The notes under the pieces were generated by a model that made no database searches, was not told where the DNA came from, and saw only the letters and a list, made by a program, of their open reading frames with translations. A program made the position numbers and the translations under genes. Below are positions 8,230-16,587 of a DNA stretch of 64,000 nucleotides, piece after piece. Every line of letters begins with the position of its first letter. The stretch's first letter is position 1. Source of the DNA: AP-15 sp963777435 (GTDB taxonomy: Bacteria; Pseudomonadota; Alphaproteobacteria; ATCC43930; CGMCC-115725); NCBI GenBank assembly GCA_963777435.1, contig CAVZQT010000004.1, positions 186,001-250,000 on the forward strand. Direction: 5' to 3'.

Positions 8230-9362
8230 CCGCTGCGGCCGCTGCGCTCGAGCCGCCTTTGGCACTGCTTGCCGAGCTGACCCATCGCTGCCCGCTGCGC
8301 TGCCCTTATTGCTCGAACCCGTTGGCATTGGAGCGCGCCGCGGCCGAGCTTGATACGGCCACTTGGGAAAGGGTGCTGAGCGAGGCAGCGGCATTAGGCG
8401 TATTGCAGGTGCATTTCTCGGGCGGCGAGCCGCTCGCCCGCCGCGATCTGGTTAGGCTCGTGGGGCACGCGGCAAGTTTCGGCATATACAGCAATCTGAT
8501 CACTTCGGGGATCGGGCTCGAGGCCGGACGCATGACGGCCCTCGTTGAGGCCGGCCTCGAGCATGTCCAGCTCAGCCTGCAGGATTCCGACATGGCTGCA
8601 GGCGACCGCGTTGCCGGCCTCGCCGCGGCGCAGGCGCGAAAGCATCGGGCGGCGGAACTGGTGCGCAATGCAGGACTGCCGCTGACCATCAATGCCGTGG
8701 TTCACCGTCACAATCTCGGGCGGCTCGAAGCGATCATCGAACTGGCGCTGACACTGGGCGCTGATCGGCTCGAAATCGCCCATGTTCAATATTATGGTTG
8801 GGCATTGGCGAACCGCGCAGCATTGCTGCCGAGCCGCGAGCAGCTCGAGCGGGCGACCACGCTTGTCGAGGCATCCCGCGCCCGGCTCAAAGGCGTGCTG
8901 GCGATCGATTATGTCGTTCCCGATTACTACGCCCGCCGTCCAAAGGCGTGCATGGGCGGCTGGGGCCGTAGATTTGTGAACGTGACGCCGGCAGGCACGG
9001 TATTGCCGTGCCACGCGGCCGAGACCTTACCAGGACTGAGCTTTCCCAATGTTGCCACAGCGAGTCTCGGCCAAATCTGGCGCGACGACCCGGCTTTCGC
9101 GCACTTTCGCGGCACTCAGTGGATGCCCGAACTCTGCCGCTCCTGTGAGCGCCGGGAAATCGATTGGGGCGGCTGCCGGTGTCAGGCTTTTGCCCTGACC
9201 GGCAACGCGGCGCGCACCGACCCCGCCTGCGCCCTCTCTCCCGACCACGATCTGCTGCTTTCAGCCCGCGCCGACGCCGCCCAACCCGCACCCGATTTCG
9301 TCTATCGCCAGCATTCGGCGATGACCCGACGCCCGACGCAAAGGGTGACTTTAGCATCGTGA
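8226..9362 (+). CDS. pqqE: PqqA peptide cyclase PqqE (radical SAM)
   Basis: Uses S-adenosylmethionine and iron-sulfur clusters to form the carbon-carbon bond between Glu and Tyr of PqqA. The radical-SAM triad is C22-x3-C26-x2-C29 (in HRCPLRCPYCS), followed by HFSGGEPLARRDL. The C-terminal SPASM region has CMGGWGR, LPCHAAETLPGL and CRSCERREIDWGGCRCQAF. Its 378 aa are of usual length. It begins in an ATGA overlap with pqqD and ends in a GTGA overlap with the next small gene. Confidence 0.96.
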   Translation: MTAAAAALEPPLALLAELTHRCPLRCPYCSNPLALERAAAELDTATWERVLSEAAALGVLQVHFSGGEPLARRDLVRLVGHAASFGIYSNLITSGIGLEAGRMTALVEAGLEHVQLSLQDSDMAAGDRVAGLAAAQARKHRAAELVRNAGLPLTINAVVHRHNLGRLEAIIELALTLGADRLEIAHVQYYGWALANRAALLPSREQLERATTLVEASRARLKGVLAIDYVVPDYYARRPKACMGGWGRRFVNVTPAGTVLPCHAAETLPGLSFPNVATASLGQIWRDDPAFAHFRGTQWMPELCRSCERREIDWGGCRCQAFALTGNAARTDPACALSPDHDLLLSARADAAQPAPDFVYRQHSAMTRRPTQRVTLAS

Positions 9363-9601
9363 ATGCCTTTGTCGCGGTGATCCTGATCTGCCTCAACACC
9401 GTCCCGCCCAATTCCTGCAACGAAACAACCGCCGCCGACGTGTTGTCGAACGGTGTTGAAAACGAGCTGCGATGCGTCATGGGCTGGCAGGATGTCGTTG
9501 CTCACTCGGCCCTGGCGCACGAGATCGGCAAGACGGCATATGTAAAAACGTTATGTCGACACCGCCGCGCGGAAGCGGCCCAGCCCGCGCCATCGCGCTA
9601 G
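9359..9601 (+). CDS. Small cysteine protein coupled to pqqE
   Basis: An 80-codon frame starting at GTG 9359 in a GTGA overlap with the pqqE stop, the same junction used by every gene of this operon. It has a short hydrophobic N-terminus (AFVAVILICLNTV) and three later cysteines (NSC, RC and LC), ending in a basic tail. I do not recognise the family. The protein resembles the 66-aa product at 12506-12706 in layout: hydrophobic start, P-x-SC, a middle C, then a C followed by R/E-H. It may be periplasmic or membrane-anchored and linked to PQQ use. No function can be given. Confidence 0.6.
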   Translation: MNAFVAVILICLNTVPPNSCNETTAADVLSNGVENELRCVMGWQDVVAHSALAHEIGKTAYVKTLCRHRRAEAAQPAPSR

Positions 9602-9667
9602 CGGAACCCGCCCGGCGCGTTCCCGTTCTTGTCAGCATCCCTCGACAACACTTACGGGAGAAAACGC

Positions 9668-9967
9668 ATGATCGGAAAGGCGCTCGCAATCACGGCGACA
9701 TTGCTTCTTTCGACCCAGGTCTATGCCCAGACCAATACCAACAGCAGCAACCCGGCTCCGGGTGTGACCTCGGGGCCCGCGGTCGGCACTCCGGCGGGTA
9801 TGCGCTCGCCGCAAGCCGGACCGGTGGCGACAAAGCATCAACGACAAGTTCTGCGCAATCGCAGCCGATCGGTTGGCAACGCCAGTCAACAGGCTGCGAG
9901 GCGACACAATAATGAAACCGGAGTCACGGGATCGAGTTCGCCTGGCTACGCCTCGCCGCCGCGATAA
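9668..9967 (+). CDS. Small secreted Ser/Gly/Pro-rich protein
   Basis: A 99-aa protein with a clear signal peptide (residues 1-20, ending TQVYA). After it the chain is low in complexity, with N/S/P/G and later R/Q runs (TNTNSSNPAPG, HQRQVLRNRSRS), and no domain is visible. ACGGGAGAA precedes the ATG at 9668. It lies 66 bases after the pqqE-coupled gene on the same strand. Probably a periplasmic or surface peptide. Function unknown. Confidence 0.55.
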   Translation: MIGKALAITATLLLSTQVYAQTNTNSSNPAPGVTSGPAVGTPAGMRSPQAGPVATKHQRQVLRNRSRSVGNASQQAARRHNNETGVTGSSSPGYASPPR

Positions 9968-10161
9968 GACGGCAACGATCGCGGATAGCGCTCGCCAAAC
10001 GTTCCTTCAGCCGATTGCATTCCAGGACGCGCAAGATTGCCGAGGTTTGGGACGGTCATAGACAGTAAGCTCAGAGTTTCGATATAGTTGCGGCGCAATA
10101 TTGCGTCGCACCCCGATAGTGTGTCGGCGAGGACGGCTCAGCGATATCTATTCGTCTGATA

Positions 10162-11079
10162 ATGCGCGCGGCGATTGTAGCCGCCGGCCTATTCCTTGCG
10201 ACGGCGGCTAGCCCGGTCACGATGGCGCCGTTGCCAGTGACGGAGATCGCGCCCGGAATTTTTGTCCACAATGGGGTGCAACAGGACGCCTCGCCGGCAA
10301 ACGACGACGAAATCGCCAATGTCGGGTTCATCATCGGCGACAACTCGGTCGCGGTAATCGACCCCGGCGGCAGCTACCGCGAGGGAACCGAGCTTCGCGC
10401 GGCGATCCGCGCCCGCACCGGATTGCCGATCCGCTATGTGATCATGACCCATGTTCATCCGGACCATATCTTCGGCGCGGCCGCCTTCCGTGAAGACCAC
10501 CCCGATTTTGTCGGCCACGCGAAATTGCCGGGGGCTCTTGCCCAGCGCGGCGCATATTACCTGAGACGACTGCGCGAAACCCTCGGCCCAGAAGCCAATG
10601 GCAGTGAGGTCGTGCCGCCGACCGTTTTAGTGTCAAGCCGGCTCGACCTCGATCTCGGCGGCAGGCGCCTGGTCGTATGGGCGCACGGGCCAGCTCATAC
10701 CGACAGTGATCTGACAATTTTCGATCAGAAGACGAGCACCTTCTGGCTCGCCGACCTGTTGTTCGTCGATCGCATTCCGGTCATTGACGGCAGCCTGATC
10801 GGCTGGCTCGACGAGCTTCGTCAGGTAACCGCAATCCCGGCCGCGCGGGCTGTTCCCGGTCATGGCCCGGTCTCGGTGCCGTGGCCGCAGGCAGCAGCCC
10901 CCGAGCAGCGTTACCTGGCAGCAGTCGCGCGCGACACCCGCGCTGCGATCAAGGCGGGGATCGATATTGCCGACGCGTATCGTCATGTCGCACAGTCGGA
11001 GCGCGGACACTGGCTGCTGTTTGACGATTATCATGCGCGCAACGTGACGGCGGCCTACAAGGAGCTCGAATGGGAGTGA
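10162..11079 (+). CDS. Quinoprotein-associated MBL-fold zinc hydrolase (SoxH-like)
   Basis: A 305-aa exported metallo-beta-lactamase-fold protein. Residues 1-22 look like a signal peptide. The metal-binding motif THVHPDH is at 96-102, and WAHGPAHTDSDL and AVPGHGPVS carry further ligands. It matches the quinoprotein relay zinc metallohydrolase group that occurs beside PQQ dehydrogenases. It overlaps by a few bases the next gene, a SoxYZ-like carrier, which is its usual partner. The pair is proposed in the family descriptions to relay electrons or sulfur groups with PQQ enzymes, but this has not been shown here. Confidence 0.85.
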   Translation: MRAAIVAAGLFLATAASPVTMAPLPVTEIAPGIFVHNGVQQDASPANDDEIANVGFIIGDNSVAVIDPGGSYREGTELRAAIRARTGLPIRYVIMTHVHPDHIFGAAAFREDHPDFVGHAKLPGALAQRGAYYLRRLRETLGPEANGSEVVPPTVLVSSRLDLDLGGRRLVVWAHGPAHTDSDLTIFDQKTSTFWLADLLFVDRIPVIDGSLIGWLDELRQVTAIPAARAVPGHGPVSVPWPQAAAPEQRYLAAVARDTRAAIKAGIDIADAYRHVAQSERGHWLLFDDYHARNVTAAYKELEWE

Positions 11080-11909
11080 CCCTAACCATGTTCGGCCGCG
11101 CTGTTCCTTTAGCCTTGTTGATCTTGGGCATGTTGGGGGGCAGTGCGCTGGCCGCACCGACCGAAGCGGAACGCGCCGCGCGCTGGGCGGAATTGCGCCA
11201 TGCGATTTTCGGCGAGCGCATCGTCGAGGACGCAGGCAGTCTGGTCGCAATCAATGCGCCGGACCGCGCCGAGGACGCGGCCATCGTGCCGGTAGCGATC
11301 AAGGTGGCGGACAAACTGGCGCCCGATGTCCGCGGCCTCTATCTCGTCATCGACTACAATCCGTCGCCGCTTGCCGCGCATTTTCTGCTGGGTCCGCTGA
11401 TCGATGCGAGCCGGATCGAGACCCGGGTGCGGATTGATGATTACACTTACATGCATGCGATCGCCGAAACCGCAGACGGTCGGCTTTACGCGACGGCGCG
11501 CTTCATCAAGGCAGCAGGCGGCTGCTCGGCGCCGGCCGGCAAGGACCAGGCGCTAGCGTTGAAACGGCTCGGCAAAATGAAGCTGGTGCTGGGCGAACGC
11601 CAGAAATCCGACATGCCGCTGGACGTGAAGCTTCTGGTCAGCCACCCCAATAATTCCGGGCTGCAGATGGACCAGCTGACGCACTACTACATCCCGGCGG
11701 ACTTTATGCAGACACTGAAGGTCACGTATAATGGACAATTGGTGTTTAAGCTCGAATCCGATATCGCAATCAGTGAGGATCCGACCTTCAATTTCAAATT
11801 TCGACCGCCGAATGGGGCGGGCGCCGGGGTATTGACAGCGGTAGTCCTCGACAGCAGCCAGCGTCATTTTACGCAGGACTGGCCGGTGCCGGCACCGCCG
11901 CAGATGTGA
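11070..11909 (+). CDS. Quinoprotein dehydrogenase-associated SoxYZ-like carrier
   Basis: A periplasmic protein of about 279 aa with a signal peptide (about residues 1-29, ending SALAA). A SoxY-like half has the carrier motif KAAGGCSAPAGK, with the conserved cysteine at about 152. The SoxZ-like half ends DIAISEDPTFNFKFRPP. The start may be ATG 11070, or GTG 11076 in a GTGA overlap with the upstream stop, which would match the operon style here. In Sox systems the cysteine carries sulfur intermediates. In quinoprotein clusters the role is unclear. Confidence 0.88.
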   Translation: MGVTLTMFGRAVPLALLILGMLGGSALAAPTEAERAARWAELRHAIFGERIVEDAGSLVAINAPDRAEDAAIVPVAIKVADKLAPDVRGLYLVIDYNPSPLAAHFLLGPLIDASRIETRVRIDDYTYMHAIAETADGRLYATARFIKAAGGCSAPAGKDQALALKRLGKMKLVLGERQKSDMPLDVKLLVSHPNNSGLQMDQLTHYYIPADFMQTLKVTYNGQLVFKLESDIAISEDPTFNFKFRPPNGAGAGVLTAVVLDSSQRHFTQDWPVPAPPQM

Positions 11910-11924
11910 GCTGTCGCGACAGGC

Positions 11925-12404
11925 TCATCGGCACTGCAAATTCGCTTCAGCCTGGGCGCGACGCAGCTCTTCGATCACGGCTTTGATTTGCGGCGGATCG
12001 CGGAATAGGCCAACGCGCCCCCCAACCCCGCCGCCGAGCTGCAGGCTGAGTGCGGTCTCCGCTCGCTCATAATCCGAATAGGGCATCAGTCCGGCGATCG
12101 TGTCGATCGCGCAGGAGCATTTTAACAGCGCCTCGCGGGTGTTGCCGTTCGCCGCCATGCAGCCGAGTACGTAATCGGCGCGTTCCGAAGTGGGATAATC
12201 GTTTTCGCGGGGCCGACCCGGCTCGGCGGCGCCCGGAGTCAGTTGGGCCGCTGAATGCGGCGAATTTGGAGGAGCGCCGGGAGCGGTTGCGGCCGATGCT
12301 CCTCCGGGAGTGTTTTCGGCTCGCGAGCTCGTCATCTGCCCAATCAGGCTAAGCGCGGCCGCCGCCGCGATGTTCGCAATTGCCGCCCGGCTTGATCTTG
12401 TCAT
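11925..12404 (-). CDS. Conserved exported protein with paired cysteines (methanol cluster)
   Basis: About 159 aa. A signal peptide (residues 1-28, ending TSSRA) is followed by an alanine/proline-rich linker. A compact C-terminal domain reads DYVLGCMAANGNTREALLKC, then SCAIDTIAGLMPYSDYERAE, and ends with a cysteine two residues from the end (NLQCR). Start ATG 12404 sits directly after GGAGGGGGGAG. It is divergent from the small gene at 12506, and the two probably share a promoter region. I recall similar proteins in lanthanide methanol clusters. The four cysteines suggest disulfides. Function unknown. Confidence 0.72.
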   Translation of the reverse strand: MTRSSRAAIANIAAAAALSLIGQMTSSRAENTPGGASAATAPGAPPNSPHSAAQLTPGAAEPGRPRENDYPTSERADYVLGCMAANGNTREALLKCSCAIDTIAGLMPYSDYERAETALSLQLGGGVGGRVGLFRDPPQIKAVIEELRRAQAEANLQCR

Positions 12405-12505
12405 CTCCCCCCTCCGCCGAACGATTGTCGTAAATGATTGATTAGGCGCTTCTGGCGTTCTGTAGCGGCGCGATTTTTGCTGCGGCCCTCGCGAAAGGAT
12501 CAAAG

Positions 12506-12706
12506 ATGACCGCGCTCGTGCTCGTCTTCTGCCTCCAGGCCTCACCAAGCTCTTGCGTCGAGCAGCGGCCGATCGATGATATGGCCCCGCTCGCCTGCCT
12601 TATCTCGGCTCAAGAATATGCGGCGAACTGGTTGACCGATCACCCGAAATGGATGCTGTCGCGGTGGCGGTGCGAGCATAATATTCCGCGCCAACGGCCG
12701 GCATAG
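12506..12706 (+). CDS. Small cysteine protein upstream of xoxF
   Basis: A 66-aa protein with a hydrophobic N-terminus (TALVLVFCLQA) and the sequence PSSCVEQRP, then PLACLISAQEYAANWL and SRWRCEHN. AAGGA lies 7 bases before the ATG at 12506. The spacing of cysteines and the Q-D/E after the middle one recall the 80-aa pqqE-coupled protein at 9359-9601, which suggests a small family tied to PQQ-dependent methanol oxidation. No domain is recognised. Confidence 0.6.
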   Translation: MTALVLVFCLQASPSSCVEQRPIDDMAPLACLISAQEYAANWLTDHPKWMLSRWRCEHNIPRQRPA

Positions 12707-12894
12707 CCTGATCTTCGCCGGGACGCGGCGCCCAGCAGATGTGATCGCAAGCATGCGCTTGTCGAGCAACCAGAAGTGACATAGCATCATTTACCAAAGA
12801 TACGGTCCGGCTCGCTTCGCCGGAAAGACCATCCGCTTTTCCGGATTGGAGACGCGGCCCGATCACACGAAGAAGCTAGGGAGGGGTGCAAGCG

Positions 12895-14679
12895 ATGAAG
12901 TCATCTCGTTTGTGGTTGCCGGCTCTCGCGCTCGTTTTGGCCACGGGCGCGGCGAGCGCCGATGACCAGCTGATCCAGCTGTCAAAAGACCCTAACCAAT
13001 GGGTGATGCCGGCGGGTGATTACGCCAATACCCGTTACAGCGCGCTCAATCAGATCAACAAGGAAAACGTCAAGAACCTTCGCCCGGTCTGGACATTCTC
13101 GACCGGCGTGTTGCGCGGGCACGAAGGCGGTCCGCTGGTTATCGGCGACATCATGTATTTGAGCTCGCCGTTCCCCAACAACGTCTTCGCACTCGACCTG
13201 AACAACAACGGCCGGATCTTGTGGAAATACGAGCCGAAGCAGGACCCGACCGTCATTCCGGTGATGTGCTGTGACACGGTCAATCGCGGTGTTGCCTATG
13301 GCGATGGCAAAGTTTTCGTGCATCAGGCCGACACCGCTCTGGTGGCGCTCGACGCCAAGACCGGCAACGTCGTGTGGAGCGTCAAAGACGGCGATCCACA
13401 AAAGGGCGAAACCGGGACGAGTGCACCGCTGATCGTCAAGGACAAGGTGCTGGTCGGCAACAGCGGCGGTGAGTTTGGCGTCCTCGGGCACGTCACGGCA
13501 TACAATATCAAGGACGGCTCAAAAGCCTGGCGGGCTTACTCGGCGGGGCCCGATGACCAGATCTTATTCGATGCTAACACCACCTCGCTAGGCAAGCCGG
13601 TCGGCAAAGATTCCTCATTGAAGACCTGGCAAGGCGATCAATGGAAGATCGGCGGCGGCGACACCTGGGGCTGGCTCTCGTACGACCCTCAGTTGAACTT
13701 GATCTACTACGGCTCCGGCAATCCCAGCACTTGGAACCCAGTGCAGCGCCCGGGCGACAACAAATGGTCGATGACGATCTTCGCCCGCGACCCCGATACC
13801 GGCGTCGCCAAATGGGTCTATCAGATGACGCCGCACGACCAGTGGGATTATGACGGCGTCAATGAAATGATCCTCGCCGACATTCCTGTGAACGGCAAGC
13901 CGACCAAGGCGCTCGTGCATTTCGATCGCAACGGGTTTGCCTACACGCTCGATCGCCAGACGGGTGAGCTGCTCGTCGCGCAGAAGTATGACCCAAAGGT
14001 CAATTGGGCGACCCATGTCGACATGCAAACCGGCCGGCCACAGGTGGTCGCTCAATACGCCCCAGGCTCGCGCGGTGAGGACGTGAATTACAAGAATGTC
14101 TGCCCGGCAGCACTCGGCTCAAAAGACCAGCAGCCGGCGGCGTTCTCGCCAAAGACCGGGATCTTCTATGTCCCGACCAACCACGTCTGCATGGATTACG
14201 AGCCGTTCAAGGTGTCCTACACAGCCGGACAACCCTATGTCGGCGCCACTCTTGAGATGTATCCGCCGCAGGGCGACAACAACCTTGGCAATTTCATCGC
14301 ATGGGACGCTAGTGCCGGAAAGATCGTGTGGTCGGATCCCGAGCCGTTCTCGGTCTGGTCGGGTGCGCTCGCGACGGCAGGCGATGTGGTGTTCTACGGC
14401 ACGCTCGAGGGCTATCTGAAAGCCGTCGACATGCAGACCGGAAAGGAACTCTACCGCTTCAAGACGCCGTCCGGGATCATCGGCAATGTCAACACCTTCA
14501 CCCACGGCGGCAAGCAATACATCGCGGTATTGTCGGGTGTCGGAGGCTGGGCCGGCATCGGCATGGCGGCCGGCCTGACCAAGAGCAACGAGGGGCTGGG
14601 TGCGGTCGGGGCATATAAAGCTCTGTCCAACTACACGCAATTGGGCGGTGTGCTGACCGTCTTCGCACTTCCCGATTGA
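12895..14679 (+). CDS. xoxF: Lanthanide-dependent methanol dehydrogenase XoxF
   Basis: A periplasmic PQQ enzyme that oxidises methanol (and probably formaldehyde), passing electrons to cytochrome c. Its 594 aa include a signal peptide (1-21). Visible landmarks are the adjacent cysteines C125-C126 (VMCCDT), the metal ligands E193 (GGEFGV), N276 (GSGNPSTW) and D318, and the extra aspartate D320 in WDYDGVNE. In calcium-type MxaF this last position is alanine, so D320 marks lanthanide use. Start ATG 12895 follows GGGAGG. An in-frame GTG at 12886 is less likely. It is followed by a terminator-like hairpin and xoxG. The sequence resembles the XoxF5 clade. No mxaF is in the window. Confidence 0.97.
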   Translation: MKSSRLWLPALALVLATGAASADDQLIQLSKDPNQWVMPAGDYANTRYSALNQINKENVKNLRPVWTFSTGVLRGHEGGPLVIGDIMYLSSPFPNNVFALDLNNNGRILWKYEPKQDPTVIPVMCCDTVNRGVAYGDGKVFVHQADTALVALDAKTGNVVWSVKDGDPQKGETGTSAPLIVKDKVLVGNSGGEFGVLGHVTAYNIKDGSKAWRAYSAGPDDQILFDANTTSLGKPVGKDSSLKTWQGDQWKIGGGDTWGWLSYDPQLNLIYYGSGNPSTWNPVQRPGDNKWSMTIFARDPDTGVAKWVYQMTPHDQWDYDGVNEMILADIPVNGKPTKALVHFDRNGFAYTLDRQTGELLVAQKYDPKVNWATHVDMQTGRPQVVAQYAPGSRGEDVNYKNVCPAALGSKDQQPAAFSPKTGIFYVPTNHVCMDYEPFKVSYTAGQPYVGATLEMYPPQGDNNLGNFIAWDASAGKIVWSDPEPFSVWSGALATAGDVVFYGTLEGYLKAVDMQTGKELYRFKTPSGIIGNVNTFTHGGKQYIAVLSGVGGWAGIGMAAGLTKSNEGLGAVGAYKALSNYTQLGGVLTVFALPD

Positions 14680-14699
14680 TATTCAGGCTCCCCTGAGCG

Positions 14700-14731
14700 G
14701 GCCGGCGCCCTCCCGGCGTCGGCCTTTCTTT
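14700..14731 (+). terminator. Hairpin with T-rich tail between xoxF and xoxG
   Basis: GGCCGGCGCC (14700-14709) pairs with GGCGTCGGCC (14715-14724) over 10 bp with one G-U pair and a 5-base loop, followed by TTTCTTT. This fits an intrinsic terminator or attenuator that would let xoxF be made in excess of the downstream genes. Confidence 0.7.
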
Positions 14732-14748
14732 AATCGAACCGCGTGTCG

Positions 14749-15189
14749 ATGAACCTCCGCTACAGTATTGCCGGGCTGCTGCTCGCCACCATTGCTGCGC
14801 TTCTCGAAGCGAACGTGACGCCAGCAGCGCAAAGCGACCAAGTGGCGCAAAAGCCCTATACTGTCGAAAACGGCAAGGTCGACAAAAAGACCTATAACGG
14901 CTGGCGCCGCTATACGGAATCGTGCATGCGCTGCCACGGACCCGACGGTTCCGGGAGTTCCTACGGCCCAAATCTCGTCAAACGGGTGAGGGAGGGGGTG
15001 ACCCAGGACCAATTCAACGAAATCGTCGTCAACGGCAAGACCAACGTCAACACCGCAAGCCAGAACGTGATGCCGCCGTTTGGCACGGTCGAGGACGTGA
15101 TGAACTATCTCGACGACATCTGGGCCTATCTAAAGGCTCGCGCTGATGGCGCTGTGGGCCGCGGCCGGCCGCCGCGGATCGGTGATTGA
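14749..15189 (+). CDS. xoxG: XoxG-type cytochrome c, methanol-metabolism related
   Basis: A 146-aa exported class I cytochrome c, the expected electron acceptor of XoxF. It has a signal peptide (about residues 1-26), a haem motif CMRCH at 59-63 within RYTESCMRCHGPDGSG, and a C-terminal NVMPPFGTVEDVMNYLDD that holds the axial methionine. Start is ATG 14749. A GTG six bases earlier is possible, and no strong ribosome site is seen, in keeping with coupling to xoxF mRNA. xoxJ follows within 5 bases. Confidence 0.9.
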   Translation: MNLRYSIAGLLLATIAALLEANVTPAAQSDQVAQKPYTVENGKVDKKTYNGWRRYTESCMRCHGPDGSGSSYGPNLVKRVREGVTQDQFNEIVVNGKTNVNTASQNVMPPFGTVEDVMNYLDDIWAYLKARADGAVGRGRPPRIGD

Positions 15190-15193
15190 GCGA

Positions 15194-16015
15194 ATGCGGC
15201 GCTACCGGTTTGCGGTACTGCTCGGCGCCGGGATTGTGTGCGGCGAGCCGCCGGTTGCGGCCCAGACCGCCGACATCGCTGATCGCAGCGCGCTTAAGGT
15301 CTGCGCCGACCCCAATAATCTTCCCTTCTCCGACGAAAAGAAACAGGGCTTCGAGAACAAGATAGCCGATCTAATGGGCGGCGCGCTCGGCGTGAAAGTC
15401 GAGTATACTTGGTTCCCGCAGATCATTGGGTTTGTCCGCAATACACTGCAGACCTATCGCTGTGATTTGGTGATCGGCACGGTCGCCGGCGACGACATCA
15501 TGCAGACCACGAACCCGTATTACTTCACGACCTATGTCATGTTGTATCGCTCCGACAAAGGGCTCGCGCTCGATGGCGTAGAGGACCCACGGCTGGCCGG
15601 CTTGCGCCTCGGCGTGATCAGCGCGACCCCTCCATCCGATCTGCTCGTGCATCACGATCTGATGGCGCACACCAAACCCTACCCGCTTACGGTCGATACG
15701 CGCGTCGAAGCGCCGACCCATCAGATGATCCTGGATCTGATGAACGGGACGATCGATGTCGGCTTTTTGTGGGGGCCGATCGCCGGTTACTACAAAAAGC
15801 ACGATAAGCTTCCGCTGGCGCTGGTGCCGCTCGCCGACGAACCGGGGGCGGCGCGCATGAGATACCACATTGCAATGGGCGTGCGTGCCAACGAGCCCGA
15901 ATGGCGGCGCAGAATAAACGCCGTGATCCTAAAGCAGCAGCCGCAGATAACATCCATTCTGCGCGACTATGGCGTTCCGTTGCTCAACGAGCAGGGCCAG
16001 CTGATCGACCCGTGA
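15194..16015 (+). CDS. xoxJ: XoxJ/MoxJ periplasmic binding-type protein
   Basis: A 273-aa member of the solute-binding fold found beside PQQ methanol dehydrogenases and thought to help activate or mature them. It has a signal peptide (1-23, ending PVAAQ), LKVCADPNNLPFSDEKKQG at the mature start, and later LVIGTVAGDDIMQTTNPYY and MNGTIDVGFLWGPIAGYY. Start may be ATG 15194, or GTG 15182 overlapping the xoxG stop. The end overlaps the next gene by GTGA. Confidence 0.92.
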   Translation: MRRYRFAVLLGAGIVCGEPPVAAQTADIADRSALKVCADPNNLPFSDEKKQGFENKIADLMGGALGVKVEYTWFPQIIGFVRNTLQTYRCDLVIGTVAGDDIMQTTNPYYFTTYVMLYRSDKGLALDGVEDPRLAGLRLGVISATPPSDLLVHHDLMAHTKPYPLTVDTRVEAPTHQMILDLMNGTIDVGFLWGPIAGYYKKHDKLPLALVPLADEPGAARMRYHIAMGVRANEPEWRRRINAVILKQQPQITSILRDYGVPLLNEQGQLIDP

Positions 16016-16587
16016 GCACAAGTCCGGCCAAACGGGCAATCGCGATCCTCGCGCTGGGATTGCTGGGGTTGCTGCCGGTCGTGGGCCCTGAAGTCCGCGC
16101 GGAGCGGCCGGAGCTAGAGGGTTATCGGACCGACGATTACCGAGCGCCAACGCCGGCGACAGTCGCGGGCGGCACAGTGCTCGATACCCCCGCAGCGCAG
16201 CTTCTGTGGAAAGCCGGCGGGGCGGTGTGGATCGACGTCCTCCCGGCCCCGCATCGGCCGGCAAACCTGCCGGCTGCGGCCGTGTGGCTGCCGGTCCCCC
16301 ATCGCAACATCCCCGGAAGCGTGTGGCTGCCCGGTGTCGGACGCGGCGTTCTCAACCCCGAGCTCGAAGCCTATTTCCGCACCAACCTCGAGCAGAGCAC
16401 CAACCACCGAAAAGACGCGGCCATTGTCCTTTATTGCCTCGCCAATTGCTGGATGAGCTGGAACGCGGCCAAACGGGCGGCAAGTTGGGGCTATACACAC
16501 ATTTATTGGTATCGTGACGGCCTCGACGGGTGGCAGGCGGCAAAACTTCCCTTGGCGCCGGCAGCGCCAGTCCTCGGATATCGATGA
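16012..16587 (+). CDS. PQQ-dependent catabolism CXXCW rhodanese-like protein
   Basis: A 191-aa exported protein with a rhodanese-like fold. It carries the family-defining CxxCW as CLANCW at residues 142-147, in a position comparable with the rhodanese active-site loop. A signal peptide covers about residues 1-30 (ending EVRA). Start is GTG 16012 in a GTGA overlap with xoxJ, and the end is an ATGA overlap with the pentapeptide gene. The protein occurs widely in PQQ alcohol-oxidation clusters. Its activity is unknown to me, though two close cysteines suggest redox or sulfur chemistry. Confidence 0.9.
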   Translation: MSTSPAKRAIAILALGLLGLLPVVGPEVRAERPELEGYRTDDYRAPTPATVAGGTVLDTPAAQLLWKAGGAVWIDVLPAPHRPANLPAAAVWLPVPHRNIPGSVWLPGVGRGVLNPELEAYFRTNLEQSTNHRKDAAIVLYCLANCWMSWNAAKRAASWGYTHIYWYRDGLDGWQAAKLPLAPAAPVLGYR

